From: an uncultured Lactobacillus sp.
GTDB lineage: Bacteria > Bacillota > Bacilli > Lactobacillales > Lactobacillaceae
DNA: 50,863 nt
Assembly: GCF_947367125.1 (NCBI RefSeq)
Contig: NZ_CANBCQ010000015.1
Coordinates: forward strand, 1 to 50,863
Direction of reading: 5' to 3'
The notes under the pieces are model-generated. The model had not been told where the DNA came from and made no database searches. It saw only the letters and a program-made list of their open reading frames with translations. The first letter of the stretch is position 1. Each line of letters opens with the position of its first letter. A program made the position numbers and the translations under genes. Shown piece after piece: positions 7,409-17,081 of this stretch.

Positions 7409-8920
7409 CTAATTTGTTAATTTAATCTGCTGATCAGCTACCGATTTAATAAAGTAAGGATCATGCTCAATTAATAGCATTGCTGGTTTCACACTCTTAA
7501 GAAGCGTAATTAATTGATCCTGATTGAATACATCTAAATAATTTGCTGGCTCGTCCCATAAATATAAATTGGCAGGTTCTGTCAATGACTTGGCCAAAGC
7601 TACTCGTTTCTGTTGTCCCATACTCATTTTTTCAATTCTAGTTGCAAAATCAGCACGCGCAAATCCCATTTTTTTAAGATTACTCAATAAATCTTCATAA
7701 AACAAATGATATTTTCTAGCAAAATCTTTTAATAATCCGCTATACATTACAAATTCTTGTGGTAAATACGAGATTTTCAAATTTTCTATTAACTTATAAT
7801 TACCTTCTGCAATTAGATTTTGAGAGATACCCAGCAAATACTTAATCAGTGTTGATTTTCCAGAACCATTTTTGCCTTCAATAGCAATAATTTCATGATT
7901 ATTCAGAGACAAAGTCAAATTTTTAAATAGTTCTCTACTAGCTTTTAATTTCAAGCCGAGATCATTAAGCTGCAGAATCTCATGATGATAATCTGCTTGA
8001 AAATTCATAGTAAGAGACGGTACATCTTCAATATTCTTTAACATCCCTTCTTTTTCTGCAATTTTCTTATCCATACGATTACGCGCATTAATTGATTTCT
8101 TCATCATCTTTGCAGCCTGATGCCCAATCGCTCCTTTATTTAATCTAGTCCGACGATTGATGATATGTTGTGTTTTCATCCCTAATTTCTTACGTGCTTC
8201 TATTTTAGCCGCCCAATTATGAAATTGTACTTTTTCCTGATTCAATTTTTTTACTTGCCCTTCAAGCTTTTTATTTTTCTCACGATTAAAATCATCTCGC
8301 CTTTTTTTAGTTACCTCATAAGTCGAATAATTTCCTTGATACAAATGAATTACTGTGTTTTCAACCGCTAATATATGATCAGTTACCTGATCCAAAAAAT
8401 CTCGATCATGACTGACCACAATATAGCCTTGATCATGCTTATTTAAGTACTCTGCCACTTGTTTACGACTTGCTTCATCTAAATGATTAGTTGGTTCATC
8501 AATTAAAGGAAAAGAATCTTGATCTATGAATGATAAAGCCAACAAAACTTTGGTTTGTTCACCACCACTCAAAGTGTTGAAAGGCTGCCATAATAAATTA
8601 GGATCTAAATTCATTCGAGTTAACTCTCGTTCCAATTTCCATTGTTCAAAGGTAACCTGATCTTGTAACTCATAAAAAGTAATGCTTTTAGCATTTTGAA
8701 TTTTTACAGGATAATATGAAAATCTAACATTGGCTTGAATTTGACCAGCTCCACGATACTTACCTTGAAGTAGGTTTAAGAAAGTAGTTTTGCCTCTTCC
8801 ATTTCGACCAATCAATCCTAATTTCCAATCAGTATCAAGATCTAAGTTCAGATTTTCAAAAATATATCTATTGCTGTCTTCATATTCAAAAGATAGCCTG
8901 CTAATCTTAAGATTACTCAT
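7409..8920 (-). CDS. ABC-F ATPase, Lsa/Msr-type ribosome protection
   Basis: A 503-residue cytoplasmic protein with two ATP-binding cassettes and no membrane segments. The first Walker A is GRNGRGKT (38-45), then LSGGEQTK and LIDEPTNHLD; the second has GKNGSGKST, MSMGQQKR and WDEPANYLD. The cassettes are joined by a basic coiled-coil linker, as in antibiotic-resistance ABC-F proteins that dislodge lincosamides, streptogramins or pleuromutilins from the ribosome. Length and N-terminal wording (DTDWKLGLIGRNGRGKTT) are closest to the Lsa/Vga group. The ATG follows AGGTGG. The leader with an upstream hairpin suggests antibiotic-induced antitermination. Actual resistance is not shown by the sequence. 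Confidence 0.88.
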   Translation of the reverse strand: MSNLKISRLSFEYEDSNRYIFENLNLDLDTDWKLGLIGRNGRGKTTFLNLLQGKYRGAGQIQANVRFSYYPVKIQNAKSITFYELQDQVTFEQWKLERELTRMNLDPNLLWQPFNTLSGGEQTKVLLALSFIDQDSFPLIDEPTNHLDEASRKQVAEYLNKHDQGYIVVSHDRDFLDQVTDHILAVENTVIHLYQGNYSTYEVTKKRRDDFNREKNKKLEGQVKKLNQEKVQFHNWAAKIEARKKLGMKTQHIINRRTRLNKGAIGHQAAKMMKKSINARNRMDKKIAEKEGMLKNIEDVPSLTMNFQADYHHEILQLNDLGLKLKASRELFKNLTLSLNNHEIIAIEGKNGSGKSTLIKYLLGISQNLIAEGNYKLIENLKISYLPQEFVMYSGLLKDFARKYHLFYEDLLSNLKKMGFARADFATRIEKMSMGQQKRVALAKSLTEPANLYLWDEPANYLDVFNQDQLITLLKSVKPAMLLIEHDPYFIKSVADQQIKLTN

Positions 8921-8934
8921 TCAACCACCTCGCA

Positions 8935-9092
8935 CAAAAAGAGCCTATACTTCTAGCAAGTATAGACTCTCTCCTTACGAAAACGAATTGTAATCATCGA
9001 AGGCCTGAGCTTTAATCTTGCTAAAAGTACATAGTCTCTCCATAACATAAATTACTATTTGGACTATGATGCTAATTACAAGATTAAAAGCG
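8935..9092 (-). promoter_or_regulatory. Attenuator-like leader of the ABC-F gene
   Basis: On the minus strand, an intrinsic terminator (GAGTCTATACTT/AAGTATAGGCTC stem, 8941-8970, then T5) ends about 15 bases before the ABC-F start. Further upstream a long hairpin pairs 9079-9091 with 9009-9020 (GCTTTTAATCTTG with CAAGATTAAAGC) and 9062-9068 with 9030-9036 (CATAGTC with GACTATG). The second arm covers the ATG of a three-codon upstream frame. This arrangement is like the ribosome-stalling attenuators known for other ABC-F genes. Confidence 0.7.
9021..9032 (-). CDS. Candidate three-codon leader peptide (MYF)
   Basis: ATG-TAC-TTT-TAG on the minus strand, with GGAG five bases upstream. Its start codon is in the leader hairpin of the ABC-F gene. 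An alternative overlapping frame of 22 codons (9043-8975) ends just before the terminator but has no visible ribosome binding site. Confidence 0.4.
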   Translation of the reverse strand: MYF

Positions 9093-9178
9093 CAACCTAA
9101 ACCCTTCTTCCATTGAATATATTATGCTGTAATAATAGCATTTGCTCTATTCTTTTACAATAGATATATTAAGTAACT

Positions 9179-10030
9179 CTATTTATTCCACAAAAAGTTA
9201 ATTAACGCTTGATCAACTTGAGCATTTTCATGCAGTTTTGAATGTTGTGCATTTTTGCCATTAATCTTTTCAACTTTATAAGTACTGTTACCATCACCAA
9301 TTAAATATTGCAGAGACAATGAAGAAATATTCTCTACGCGACCATCACTGCGATTTCCAATATCGCCAATAATATTTAGGACTTGAACATGCTTTTTCAT
9401 ATAAAGTTCTCTTACACCTGTCATCTGCTGATAAGTTGAGTTCATCTTATTAGGCTTTCCCTTGCTATTCAATTTCATCCCGCTAGGCTGCTTAATTGAA
9501 TTAGGAATTCCATCAAAAGTTAAACCGCCAAAATGTCCTGCAATATCAACTTGCTTTTGGATTTGCGGCATTTTTTTATTATTTCCATTTCGCAGCATGT
9601 AATAAATAATTGAAATATTGCCTAAAGAATGACCAACCATATTGATCTTCTTAAACTTATACTTCTTTTGCAATGCCTGGATAACGTTTGTCGCATACGC
9701 AGCGTGTTTATTAAAATCGAGCTGACGATTATCTTCATAATTGACTTCACAGATTGGGTTCTTAGCATCTTTAGGCCACATGCCAACTAATGTAACCTTG
9801 CCCGTTTTCGATACTTCTGCACGAAGAACTGACTTAGTTACACCAACCTTCTTTGCAGCATCAACTATATGCTCTTCAGCTCTATAAGAGGAGCCACCAC
9901 CATGGAAGAACAAAGTTGGCGTAGAATCAATTCTAACTTTTTTACTACTATTATTAGTTTTATTTTCGCATCCCGGTAAAATCAACATGATGCTTGCGAT
10001 TATCAAGATAAATAAATTTTTCCTTTTCAT
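9179..10030 (-). CDS. DUF915-type alpha/beta hydrolase lipoprotein
   Basis: A secreted, lipid-anchored hydrolase of about 283 residues. The signal peptide MKRKNLFILIIASIMLILPGC ends in a lipobox with the modified cysteine at residue 21. Mature motifs are TLFFHGGGSSYRAE (oxyanion region) and the nucleophile elbow GHSLGN, as in DUF915 alpha/beta hydrolases; a C-terminal QHSKLHEN gives the likely catalytic histidine. Substrate unknown. The ATG at 10030 gives a clean signal peptide; a GTG at 10042 overlapping the stop of the alcohol dehydrogenase remnant is also possible and suggests a former operon. Intact although the genes upstream are broken. Confidence 0.8.
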   Translation of the reverse strand: MKRKNLFILIIASIMLILPGCENKTNNSSKKVRIDSTPTLFFHGGGSSYRAEEHIVDAAKKVGVTKSVLRAEVSKTGKVTLVGMWPKDAKNPICEVNYEDNRQLDFNKHAAYATNVIQALQKKYKFKKINMVGHSLGNISIIYYMLRNGNNKKMPQIQKQVDIAGHFGGLTFDGIPNSIKQPSGMKLNSKGKPNKMNSTYQQMTGVRELYMKKHVQVLNIIGDIGNRSDGRVENISSLSLQYLIGDGNSTYKVEKINGKNAQHSKLHENAQVDQALINFLWNK

Positions 10031-10034
10031 ATTA

Positions 10035-11063
10035 TTAATCACTAACCTTGATGTATGACTTAATTACCTTGCGATCAACCATATCTTGATAAGCTTCATT
10101 AATTTGAGCTAAATCATATGTTTTAGTAAAGACTTTACCTGGATTAATCTCACCATCTAAAACAGCTTTAAGTAGAACTTCCTTATCATACGTAGTTACA
10201 GAAGCTGGCCCACCAGCAACACTTATATTCTCGTAAAAGATCAATCCAGGATTTAATTCTGCTCCATGAGGAAGTCTAACACGGCCAACGATCGCCCCAG
10301 GACGACCTACTTGGATAGCTTCTTCATTTGATAATTTACTCTAAGACTGCATCAGCTCCGCCGCGGGTAATATTAGTTAGATTTTGAATACCTCCTTCGT
10401 CACGTTCAACCACATTATCAGTTGCACCAAATTCACGCGCTAACTTTTCACGGTTTGAGTGGCGACTTGTAGAAACAATTTGCTTAGCTCCGCACAATTT
10501 AGCAGCAATAATTACCGATAATCCCACAGCACCATCACCTAAAACAATTACTGAATCGCCGGGCTTTACATTAGCTACACGAGCCGCATGATATCCGGTT
10601 GCCATCACATCAGCTAATGCCAAAAATGATTTAAGCATTTCTTCGCTGTAATCTTCAGGTTTTTCAGGAATTTTAATTAATGACCATTGTGCATGCTGAA
10701 AGCGAACATATTCAGCTTGATAGCCGACTGAAAAATTATCACCTAAATCATGACTCATGCATACACCATCAAATCCAGCTAAGCATGCACGGCAATGACC
10801 ACAACCATGAGTAAATGGTGCAATGACGAAATCACCTTTCTTTACAGAAGTAATATCTTTTCCAGTTTCTTCAATAATTCCGATAATTTCGTGACCATCA
10901 TTTTCATGACCTGTTCTTCTAAACCACGGTATGCCCCTAAATCTGAACCACAAACGCGAGTCCGAAGCACTTTGATGATGACATCGTCAGCTGTTTCAAT
11001 TTTTGGTATTGGTTTATTAACAAGCTTCATTTCTCCAGCTTTAACAAATTCTGCATATTTCAT
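10035..11063 (-). pseudogene. Zn-dependent alcohol dehydrogenase, multiply broken
   Basis: Three pieces of a medium-chain, zinc-dependent dehydrogenase. The N-terminal piece (from ATG 11063, AGGAG upstream) has VCGSDLGAYRG with the catalytic zinc cysteine; the next has GHENDGHEIIG, the structural zinc cysteines in HGCGHCRACLAGFDGVC and the nucleotide loop VLGDGAVGLS; the last has RVRLPHGAELNPG and runs to 10035. The reading frame breaks near 10930 (a frameshift with probable loss of several codons) and near 10336 (deletion after GGADAVLE). It followed the reductase remnant by 13 bases and overlapped the DUF915 gene, so the three formed an operon. The product cannot be functional. Confidence 0.88.
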
Positions 11064-11076
11064 AAATACAATCTCC

Positions 11077-11481
11077 TTACTTAATACTCTTACCTAATTT
11101 ATAAGCCTTTTGGGCAAATTTTGCTAATTTTTGATCATTCCAAGAATCATCGGCATAAATTTCATCAATCATTTGTCAGCGCATATAGTCGCTCAATTTA
11201 TGCATAAAGTAATAAAGCGATGATACTAAAACAACAATATCTGCATCTAATAATTTAGGCATTACTTCTTTTTCTACTAAATCATTATCTGTAATTCCAA
11301 CTTCCATCCCTGGTACGTGTTCAAGTTGTAAAAAATGTGGCTGACTTTCACCTTGCTGCCCTGCATCATAACGGTAAACTTGGTTTCCAGCTTCCTTAAT
11401 TCCTTTTTCAAAATTGTCTACTAATTTTTGAGAGGCGCCATTATAGTGAGGACTTCCTGTTAAAATTACTACTCGTACCAT
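11077..11481 (-). pseudogene. NADPH-dependent FMN reductase, internal deletion
   Basis: The N-terminal 95 residues (VVILTGSPHYNGASQKL, then DADIVVLVSSLYYF) are those of a flavodoxin-fold NAD(P)H-dependent oxidoreductase, a family of about 180 residues. The frame stops at 11176. In a different frame, the C-terminal end MIDEIYADDSWNDQKLAKFA follows and stops at 11077. About fifty residues between the two halves are missing, so this is a deletion plus frameshift. It lies divergently from the LysR remnant, the usual position of a regulated target. Confidence 0.82.
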
Positions 11482-11607
11482 AAGTCATTCTTCTTTCACA
11501 TTTTTAACTTCAATTTTCATAAATGATTATACGAAGAATAAATCCTCTTGGAAATTCACATTTTTTCATGCTAGGATAAATTAGATTTACTGTCACGAGG
11601 TATAAGA

Positions 11608-12461
11608 ATGATTGAAAATTACTTACTGGAAGAATTAGTCACATTTGCTAAATATAGTACCAGCGCTAAAACCGCAGAAGTTCTTGGCTTGACTCAGCCT
11701 GCTGTGACACATTCTATGAAAAAATTAGAAGATGAACTTGGCGTAAAACTTTTTATTCGTAAACCTAACAAATTGTACTTGAGTGAAACGGGAAAATATA
11801 CCGCTCGCGAAGCAAAGAAACTAATTAATAATAATTTAGACTTCACTAAAAAAGTTAAACAGTTTGACAAAGATCAGACTACCCTAGTCGTTGGTTTTAA
11901 TGCTCCAGAACCAGGAATTGTCCTCCGATCTCTACATGATAAAAATATCCAGATTAAGAATAATTTGAAAACAACTTTGAAAAGTTACTAAGTGAACATC
12001 AACTAACTTGCGTTTTAATTAATTTTCCAATTGAAGACCGTGATATTACCTCAACTTATCTAGGCACAGAATCAATGTCGGTTAATCTTCAATCTGAATG
12101 CAAATTAAATAAAAATAAGGAACTATCCTTCAAGAAGCTTAAAGGCAAAACTATTTTAAGTCCTTCTCCAATTGGCTTTTGGACTAAGATCTATCATGAT
12201 GAAATCCCAGATAGCAAGATCATTTTTCAAAATGAATCTACTGAATATAGTGAAATCCTACAATATTCAGTGTTTCCTTTCTTCACCACTAACTTAACCA
12301 GCTTAGATTCTCAATGGGGCTACAATTTACCTAATAATCGAACTGTTCGTCCTTTATCAGATAAAGTAGCTCATCAAAAGTTCTATGCAACTTATTTAAA
12401 GCAAAATAAAGATCGTGTTATGACTTTAATTGAAAAATCGCAAGATCAATGGAGCAAATAG
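11608..12461 (+). pseudogene. LysR-family regulator, frameshifted
   Basis: The N-terminal frame contains a complete LysR winged helix (TAEVLGLTQPAVTHSMKKLE then ELGVKLFIR). After residue 125 the frame ends at 11991, while the effector-binding domain continues in another frame (FEKLLSEHQLTCVLINF, then to 12461). The total length, 854 bases, is one short of a multiple of three, so one base seems deleted near 11975-11985. It is divergent from the broken reductase and alcohol dehydrogenase, which it probably controlled. A truncated protein keeping the DNA-binding domain could still be made. Confidence 0.85.
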
Positions 12462-12469
12462 GATCAGAA

Positions 12470-13197
12470 TTAAAAAATTGTTGGCACCAATCCACCATCA
12501 AGCCTAAGCGCTTCACCTAAAAATGATGACGCATATGGACTAGCTACAAAGGTTACAAAGCGGCCAATTTCTTCTGGACGAATTAGTCTTTGAATTTGTG
12601 AAAGTGGACGGTGATTCTTCATAAAGTCACTTTCCCATTCTTCTTTTGGCAGATCAGAATCTTTGTACATGTCATTGATCATTGCTTCAACACTTTCAGT
12701 AAGAGTAGAGCCAGGTATAATTGTATTTACAGTCACGTGCGTACCCTTAGTAAGTTTTGACAAACTTTTAGCAATTGATAAATTCATTGTCTTAGTCAAA
12801 CTGTATTGCGGCATTTTGCCTGATGGCATAATTGCTTCTTCACTAGCAATGAAATGATTCGCCCAAAGTCTTGATCAAACATCTTAGGTAAGTAGAACTT
12901 AGCTAAAGCGTTGCCAGAGTATACATTCACATATTATTGACCAAAATATCAATCTCTGGAAACTTTTCAAATAGCCCCTTACGCCGTTTGGCATCTTCAA
13001 GATCATATGGCGCACCTTGAGGAATAGTGTCGGGATAATTTTCTTTAATTTCAGCTACTACTTCATCAACAGTTTCTTTTTGACGACCATTAATGATTAT
13101 TTGTTCCTTCTTTAGCTAGTTCAATTGCAATAGCTTTCCCAATTCCTTTAGTAGAACCAGTAACTAAAGCAAGTTTTCCTTCAAGATTCATTTTCAT
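12470..13197 (-). pseudogene. Short-chain dehydrogenase/reductase, multiply broken
   Basis: Starting at 13197 (GAGGTAA upstream) the frame has the Rossmann motif LVTGSTKGIGKAIAIELA, then shifts near 13095, continues with INGRQKETVDEVV and IDILVNN, shifts again near 12935 and once more near 12855, and then gives MPQYSLTKT with the catalytic YxxxK and the C-terminal end LGEALRLDGGLVPTIF. At least three frame changes are needed, so this is a clear pseudogene of a classical SDR. It ends nine bases from the convergent LysR remnant. Confidence 0.85.
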
Positions 13198-13357
13198 AAT
13201 TCGTTACCTCGATACAATTAATTGTTTTTCTTGATAGCTATTATATATGCTTTTAAAAAGTAAGCAAGTTGCGATAGCTAAATAATTTTAATTAGCTAAC
13301 TCACGATAACTACAGGCTTTTCAGCCACTTTTCACTTGGAACCGCTTAAATTAATTG

Positions 13358-13386
13358 TTGACAATTATCTAATTCAGCCTTATGAT
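13358..13386 (+). promoter_or_regulatory. Sigma-A promoter of the riboflavin operon
   Basis: TTGACA (13358-13363), exactly 17 bases, TATGAT (13381-13386); about 20 bases before the FMN aptamer. Confidence 0.85.
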
Positions 13387-13405
13387 GAAATTGAATTAAA
13401 TAAAT

Positions 13406-13609
13406 GTTCTTCGAGGCAAGGTGAAATTCCTGACCGGCGGTAAAGTCCGCAAACCGTGCAAACGGTGGAACCCGATAATCGGTACCGATAGTATAGTCTA
13501 GATGATAGAAGAATGATAACCGGTAAGCAACGCTTGTTTGCGTTTGCCTTGATTATTTGACTTTGAATATCATTGTCGAACCTCGAGAAATACTCGAGGT
13601 TCTTTTTTT
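13406..13609 (+). promoter_or_regulatory. FMN riboswitch (RFN element) with terminator
   Basis: The aptamer spans about 13406-13514, with P1 formed by TTCTTC/GAAGAA and the conserved blocks GAGGCAAGGTGAAATTCC, GACCGGCGGTAAAGTC, GATAGTATAGTCTAGATG. An expression platform ends in a strong terminator, GAACCTCGAG/CTCGAGGTTC (13578-13602) plus T7. When FMN is bound the terminator should form and stop rib transcription. Aptamer and terminator are both seen directly; the switching direction is known from the class. Confidence 0.97.
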
Positions 13610-13631
13610 GTTCTACGAGGAAGTGATTTTA

Positions 13632-14690
13632 ATGGAAAAAGACAATTTTTATATGAATTTAGCTTTAAAAGAAGCCAAAAAAGGTCGCTATCAAACATGG
13701 AAAAATCCTATGGTTGGTGCAGTTATTGTTAAAAACAATCATATTTTAGCCACTGGTTACCATCACCACTACGGACAAAATCATGCAGAACGCGATGCCA
13801 TTTCAAAATTAACCCCAGAACAATTATTTAATTCAACTCTCTATGTTACCCTTGAACCTTGTAACCATTATGGTAAACAACCACCCTGCTCAGACCTAAT
13901 TATCAAAAGTAGAATTAAGCGAGTAGTAATTGCTCAAGTGGATCCCCATAAATTAGTTACTGGGAAAGGAATTGCCAAATTAAAAAATGCTGGAATTCAA
14001 GTAACTACAGGTGTTTTAGCCGATGAAGCAAGTGAACTTAATAAGTTCTATAGCTATTTTTACCAGCATGATTTTCCTTGGGTCGCAGTTAAAGAAGCAA
14101 CTAGTTTAGATAATAAAGTTGCAATCCATGGTCAACGAACTCCGATCACTAATCAAGCTGTGTATCAGCAAGTACATTCTGAACGCGCAGATTATCAAGC
14201 AGTTATGATTGGTTCTACAACTGCGATCATCGATAACCCGATTTTAGGAACTAATATCAAAAGTGACTACCCGCCAATTCGCATTATCATTGACCGTCGC
14301 GGACGGCTGTTAAATCATTTACACCTTAACTTATTAAGTGACACTAATTCCACCTGGATTTTTACTCAAAATGAACAAATGGCAGAAAATTGCTTTAATA
14401 ATCCTAAAATTGAAGTTATTCATTTAGAAACAGAAAAGATCCAAGAAGTATTTAATTATTTGAGTAAAAAAGGAATCCAGTCAGTTTATGTAGAAGGTGG
14501 CCCTACTTTGGAAAAAGCAATTATGAATGAAATTTTTGTTAATGAAGTAATTAAATATACAGCGCCGATCTTTCTTGGAGATGAAGGCGTAACAGGTTTA
14601 GTACCAAACGAAACGGTTCATTTAACAAATATTAAACGAACAATCTTAGGAGATAACGAACGAATTGCAGGTGAATTAAAACATGTTTAG
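13632..14690 (+). CDS. ribD: Riboflavin biosynthesis deaminase/reductase RibD
   Basis: A 352-residue bifunctional enzyme for the second and third steps from GTP: deamination of the pyrimidine, then reduction of the ribosyl side chain. The N-terminal deaminase has zinc ligands in HAE (51-53) and PCNHYGKQPPC (C77, C86). The C-terminal reductase begins around residue 147 (WVAVKEATSLDNKVA) and contains YVEGGPTLEKA. The start was set at ATG 13632 behind CGAGGAAGTG; a longer frame begins inside the riboswitch terminator and is rejected. The 3' end overlaps ribE by 8 bases, so the genes are translationally coupled. Confidence 0.96.
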   Translation: MEKDNFYMNLALKEAKKGRYQTWKNPMVGAVIVKNNHILATGYHHHYGQNHAERDAISKLTPEQLFNSTLYVTLEPCNHYGKQPPCSDLIIKSRIKRVVIAQVDPHKLVTGKGIAKLKNAGIQVTTGVLADEASELNKFYSYFYQHDFPWVAVKEATSLDNKVAIHGQRTPITNQAVYQQVHSERADYQAVMIGSTTAIIDNPILGTNIKSDYPPIRIIIDRRGRLLNHLHLNLLSDTNSTWIFTQNEQMAENCFNNPKIEVIHLETEKIQEVFNYLSKKGIQSVYVEGGPTLEKAIMNEIFVNEVIKYTAPIFLGDEGVTGLVPNETVHLTNIKRTILGDNERIAGELKHV

Positions 14691-15279
14691 TGGTTTGGTT
14701 CGTGGGGATGCCCATATTAAAAAAATTGACAAACACAAGCGGACAATTAAGTTAACCGTTTCTTGCCCTGCAGATTTCACTAATGAACTAGTAATCGGTG
14801 ACTCAATTGCAATTAATGGAACTTGTTTGACGGTTGAAAGTTTTACTGAGACTAGCTTTGTCGTAACCATGATGCCTCAGACTTATAAGAAAACTATTTT
14901 TAAGAGTTTACATAATGGTGATCAACTTAATATTGAGCGGTCATTAGAAGTCGGTCAGCGTCTAGAAGGTCATCTTGTTACAGGTCATATCGATGACTTG
15001 GCAACGGTTACTAAAAAAGTACGGAACGAAAATGCAATTGAAATTTGGTTTAAGTTTCCTGCTCGATTATCAACACAGATCGTACCTCAAGGTAGTATCG
15101 CTTTAAACGGCGTTTCATTAACAGTGATGGACGTTAAAGACAACAGTTTTTCGGTAGGTCTAATTCCACATACTCAAGCTGAAACTAATTTAGCAAACTT
15201 ACAGATAAATGATGAAGTAAATTTGGAAACCGACATTATTGGAAAATACGTCGCTCAAAATTTAGAAAAGAGAAATTAA
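14683..15279 (+). CDS. ribE: Riboflavin synthase alpha chain
   Basis: A 198-residue protein made of two similar lumazine-binding barrels, with the repeat pattern GDSIAINGTCLTV (about 46-58) and GSIALNGVSLTV (about 143-154), and MFSGLVRG at the start, typical of riboflavin synthase. It joins two 6,7-dimethyl-8-ribityllumazine molecules into riboflavin. It overlaps ribD by 8 bases and is followed after one base by ribBA. Confidence 0.96.
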   Translation: MFSGLVRGDAHIKKIDKHKRTIKLTVSCPADFTNELVIGDSIAINGTCLTVESFTETSFVVTMMPQTYKKTIFKSLHNGDQLNIERSLEVGQRLEGHLVTGHIDDLATVTKKVRNENAIEIWFKFPARLSTQIVPQGSIALNGVSLTVMDVKDNSFSVGLIPHTQAETNLANLQINDEVNLETDIIGKYVAQNLEKRN

Positions 15280-15280
15280 A

Positions 15281-16459
15281 ATGGATGTTAAAAAAATTCA
15301 AGATGCAATTCAATGGATGAAAAATGGTGGTTTAGTGATTGTTGCTGATGATGAAGATCGTGAATCTGAAGGTGACATGATCGGCTTAGGGTCTAAAGTT
15401 ACTCCTGAAAATGTTAACTTTATGACCAAACATGCTCGCGGCTTACTTTGCACCCCTGTAAGTAAAACAATTGCTAAACGTTTAAATTTCTACCAAATGG
15501 AAGAAAATAATACTGATCCATACGGTACTGCTTTTACAATCAGTGTTGATTACAAAACTACCACTACAGGTATTTCTGCTTATGATCGTGCAGCAACTAT
15601 CAAGGCAATTGCTGATCCTAATTCCAAACCAGAAGATTTCTTTAGACCAGGCCACTGTTTTCCATTAGTTGCTAAAGATGATCAAATCAAGAATCGTAAT
15701 GGTCACACAGAAGCTTCTATTGCTTTAGCTCATCTTGCTGGTGAACCAGAAGTTGCATATATTTGTGAAGTTATGAAAGCTGATGGACATATGGCTCGTC
15801 GTCCTCAACTGAAAGAAATTGCTAAAGAATATCACTTACCATTTTTAACAATTGCAGAACTACAAGAATACATTAATAGTCCTGTGAGTAAACGCTCAGA
15901 ATTTGTAAATCTTCCTACTAAATATGGTAATTTTAAAATTAAGGCTTACGCTAATGAAAATTTGGTTCTTATCAAAGGAGAGATTGATCCCCAAAAGCCA
16001 GTTCTAGTACGTCTTCACTCCGAATGTCTCACTGGTGACACATTCGGCTCACTGCGTTGCGATTGTGGCGATCAACTGCACATGGCAATGAAGCAAATTG
16101 CTAAAAATGGTAACGGCTTAATTCTTTACTTACGCCAAGAAGGACGTGGAATTGGACTAATCAATAAATTAAAAGCTTATGGTTTACAAGATCATGGCTA
16201 CGACACTTACGAAGCAAATGAGATGCTGGGCTTTAAGCCAGATGAACGAGACTACGCAACTGCGGTCAAGATTTTAAAAGATTTAGGAATTAATCATATT
16301 AATTTACTTACTAATAATCCTGATAAAATTGATCAATTAAAAAATAACGGCATCACTATTGAACAAAGAATTCCTTTAGAAATTCCTGCTAATAAGATAA
16401 ATCATGATTATTTAGAAACTAAACGAGACAAGTTCCATCATTTTTTAGAAGCACTATAA
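15281..16459 (+). CDS. ribBA: DHBP synthase / GTP cyclohydrolase II fusion RibBA
   Basis: A 392-residue fusion supplying both precursors. The N-terminal half (to about 200) is 3,4-dihydroxy-2-butanone-4-phosphate synthase, with VADDEDRESEGDMI, RPGHCFPL and GHTEASIALA. The C-terminal half is GTP cyclohydrolase II, with HSECLTGDTFGSLRCDCG carrying the zinc cysteines, LRQEGRGIGL and the LLTNNPDKI GTP-binding end. Both halves have their catalytic residues. It sits one base after ribE. Confidence 0.96.
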   Translation: MDVKKIQDAIQWMKNGGLVIVADDEDRESEGDMIGLGSKVTPENVNFMTKHARGLLCTPVSKTIAKRLNFYQMEENNTDPYGTAFTISVDYKTTTTGISAYDRAATIKAIADPNSKPEDFFRPGHCFPLVAKDDQIKNRNGHTEASIALAHLAGEPEVAYICEVMKADGHMARRPQLKEIAKEYHLPFLTIAELQEYINSPVSKRSEFVNLPTKYGNFKIKAYANENLVLIKGEIDPQKPVLVRLHSECLTGDTFGSLRCDCGDQLHMAMKQIAKNGNGLILYLRQEGRGIGLINKLKAYGLQDHGYDTYEANEMLGFKPDERDYATAVKILKDLGINHINLLTNNPDKIDQLKNNGITIEQRIPLEIPANKINHDYLETKRDKFHHFLEAL

Positions 16460-16473
16460 TTAGGAGCATATAA

Positions 16474-16938
16474 ATGAATATTTACGAAGGAAATTTTAAA
16501 AACAATAATTATCGCATCGCAATTGTGGCATCTAAGTTTAACGAAATCGTTACCCATCATTTAGTTGACGGCGCTGTTGCCACCTTAAAGCAATTTGGAG
16601 TGCTTGAGGATCAGATTGATATTTATTGGGTCCCAGGTGCTTTTGAAATTGGTTTTACCGCTAAAAAGCTTGTTATTCAAAATAACTATGATGGTATCAT
16701 GACCTTAGGGGCTGTTATTAAAGGTGAAACTGACCATTACAGTATGATTATTCAAAATGTTACCAATGCAATTATGCAAATGAATCTTGAAGCAAAAGTC
16801 CCTGTCACTTTTGGTATTTTGACTACTGAAAATATCGAACAAGCCTTACAAAGAGCTGGCTTGAAAGCAGGCAACGAGGGGGCTTTAACTGCTCAAAGCT
16901 TACTTGAAATGATTTCACTTAACAAACAGATAAAATAG
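16474..16938 (+). CDS. ribH: Lumazine synthase RibH
   Basis: A 154-residue enzyme condensing the two precursors to 6,7-dimethyl-8-ribityllumazine. Motifs: [44 protein letters not shown] with the catalytic histidine, and [20 protein letters not shown] after TTAGGAGCAT. It is the last gene of ribD-ribE-ribBA-ribH, so the strain should make riboflavin from GTP and ribulose 5-phosphate. Confidence 0.96.
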   Translation: MNIYEGNFKNNNYRIAIVASKFNEIVTHHLVDGAVATLKQFGVLEDQIDIYWVPGAFEIGFTAKKLVIQNNYDGIMTLGAVIKGETDHYSMIIQNVTNAIMQMNLEAKVPVTFGILTTENIEQALQRAGLKAGNEGALTAQSLLEMISLNKQIK

Positions 16939-16975
16939 ATAGCTAGAAAGAAATCAGAAATTAAGAAATTCTACT

Positions 16976-17015
16976 AAATCTTGGTATTTAACAAACCTTG
17001 ATTTAATAGGATTTT
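16976..17015 (+). terminator. Weak terminator after ribH
   Basis: AAATCTTGGT pairs imperfectly with ACCTTGATTT, followed by GGATTTTTCTTTT. Two stem mismatches. Confidence 0.35.
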
Positions 17016-17081
17016 TCTTTTAAGTAAAAACTTTGTTATTAGCCCCAAATAAACTTTTTTCAAATATTTTCAATAAGTGTA

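Noticed and set aside
8975..9043. 22-codon frame in the ABC-F leader as the main leader peptide
   Set aside because: No visible SD sequence before its ATG, while the three-codon frame has one. It is kept only as an alternative.
13557..13631. Upstream extension of ribD by 25 codons
   Set aside because: It starts within the FMN riboswitch and runs through the terminator hairpin; the ATG at 13632 has a good ribosome binding site and matches the family N-terminus.
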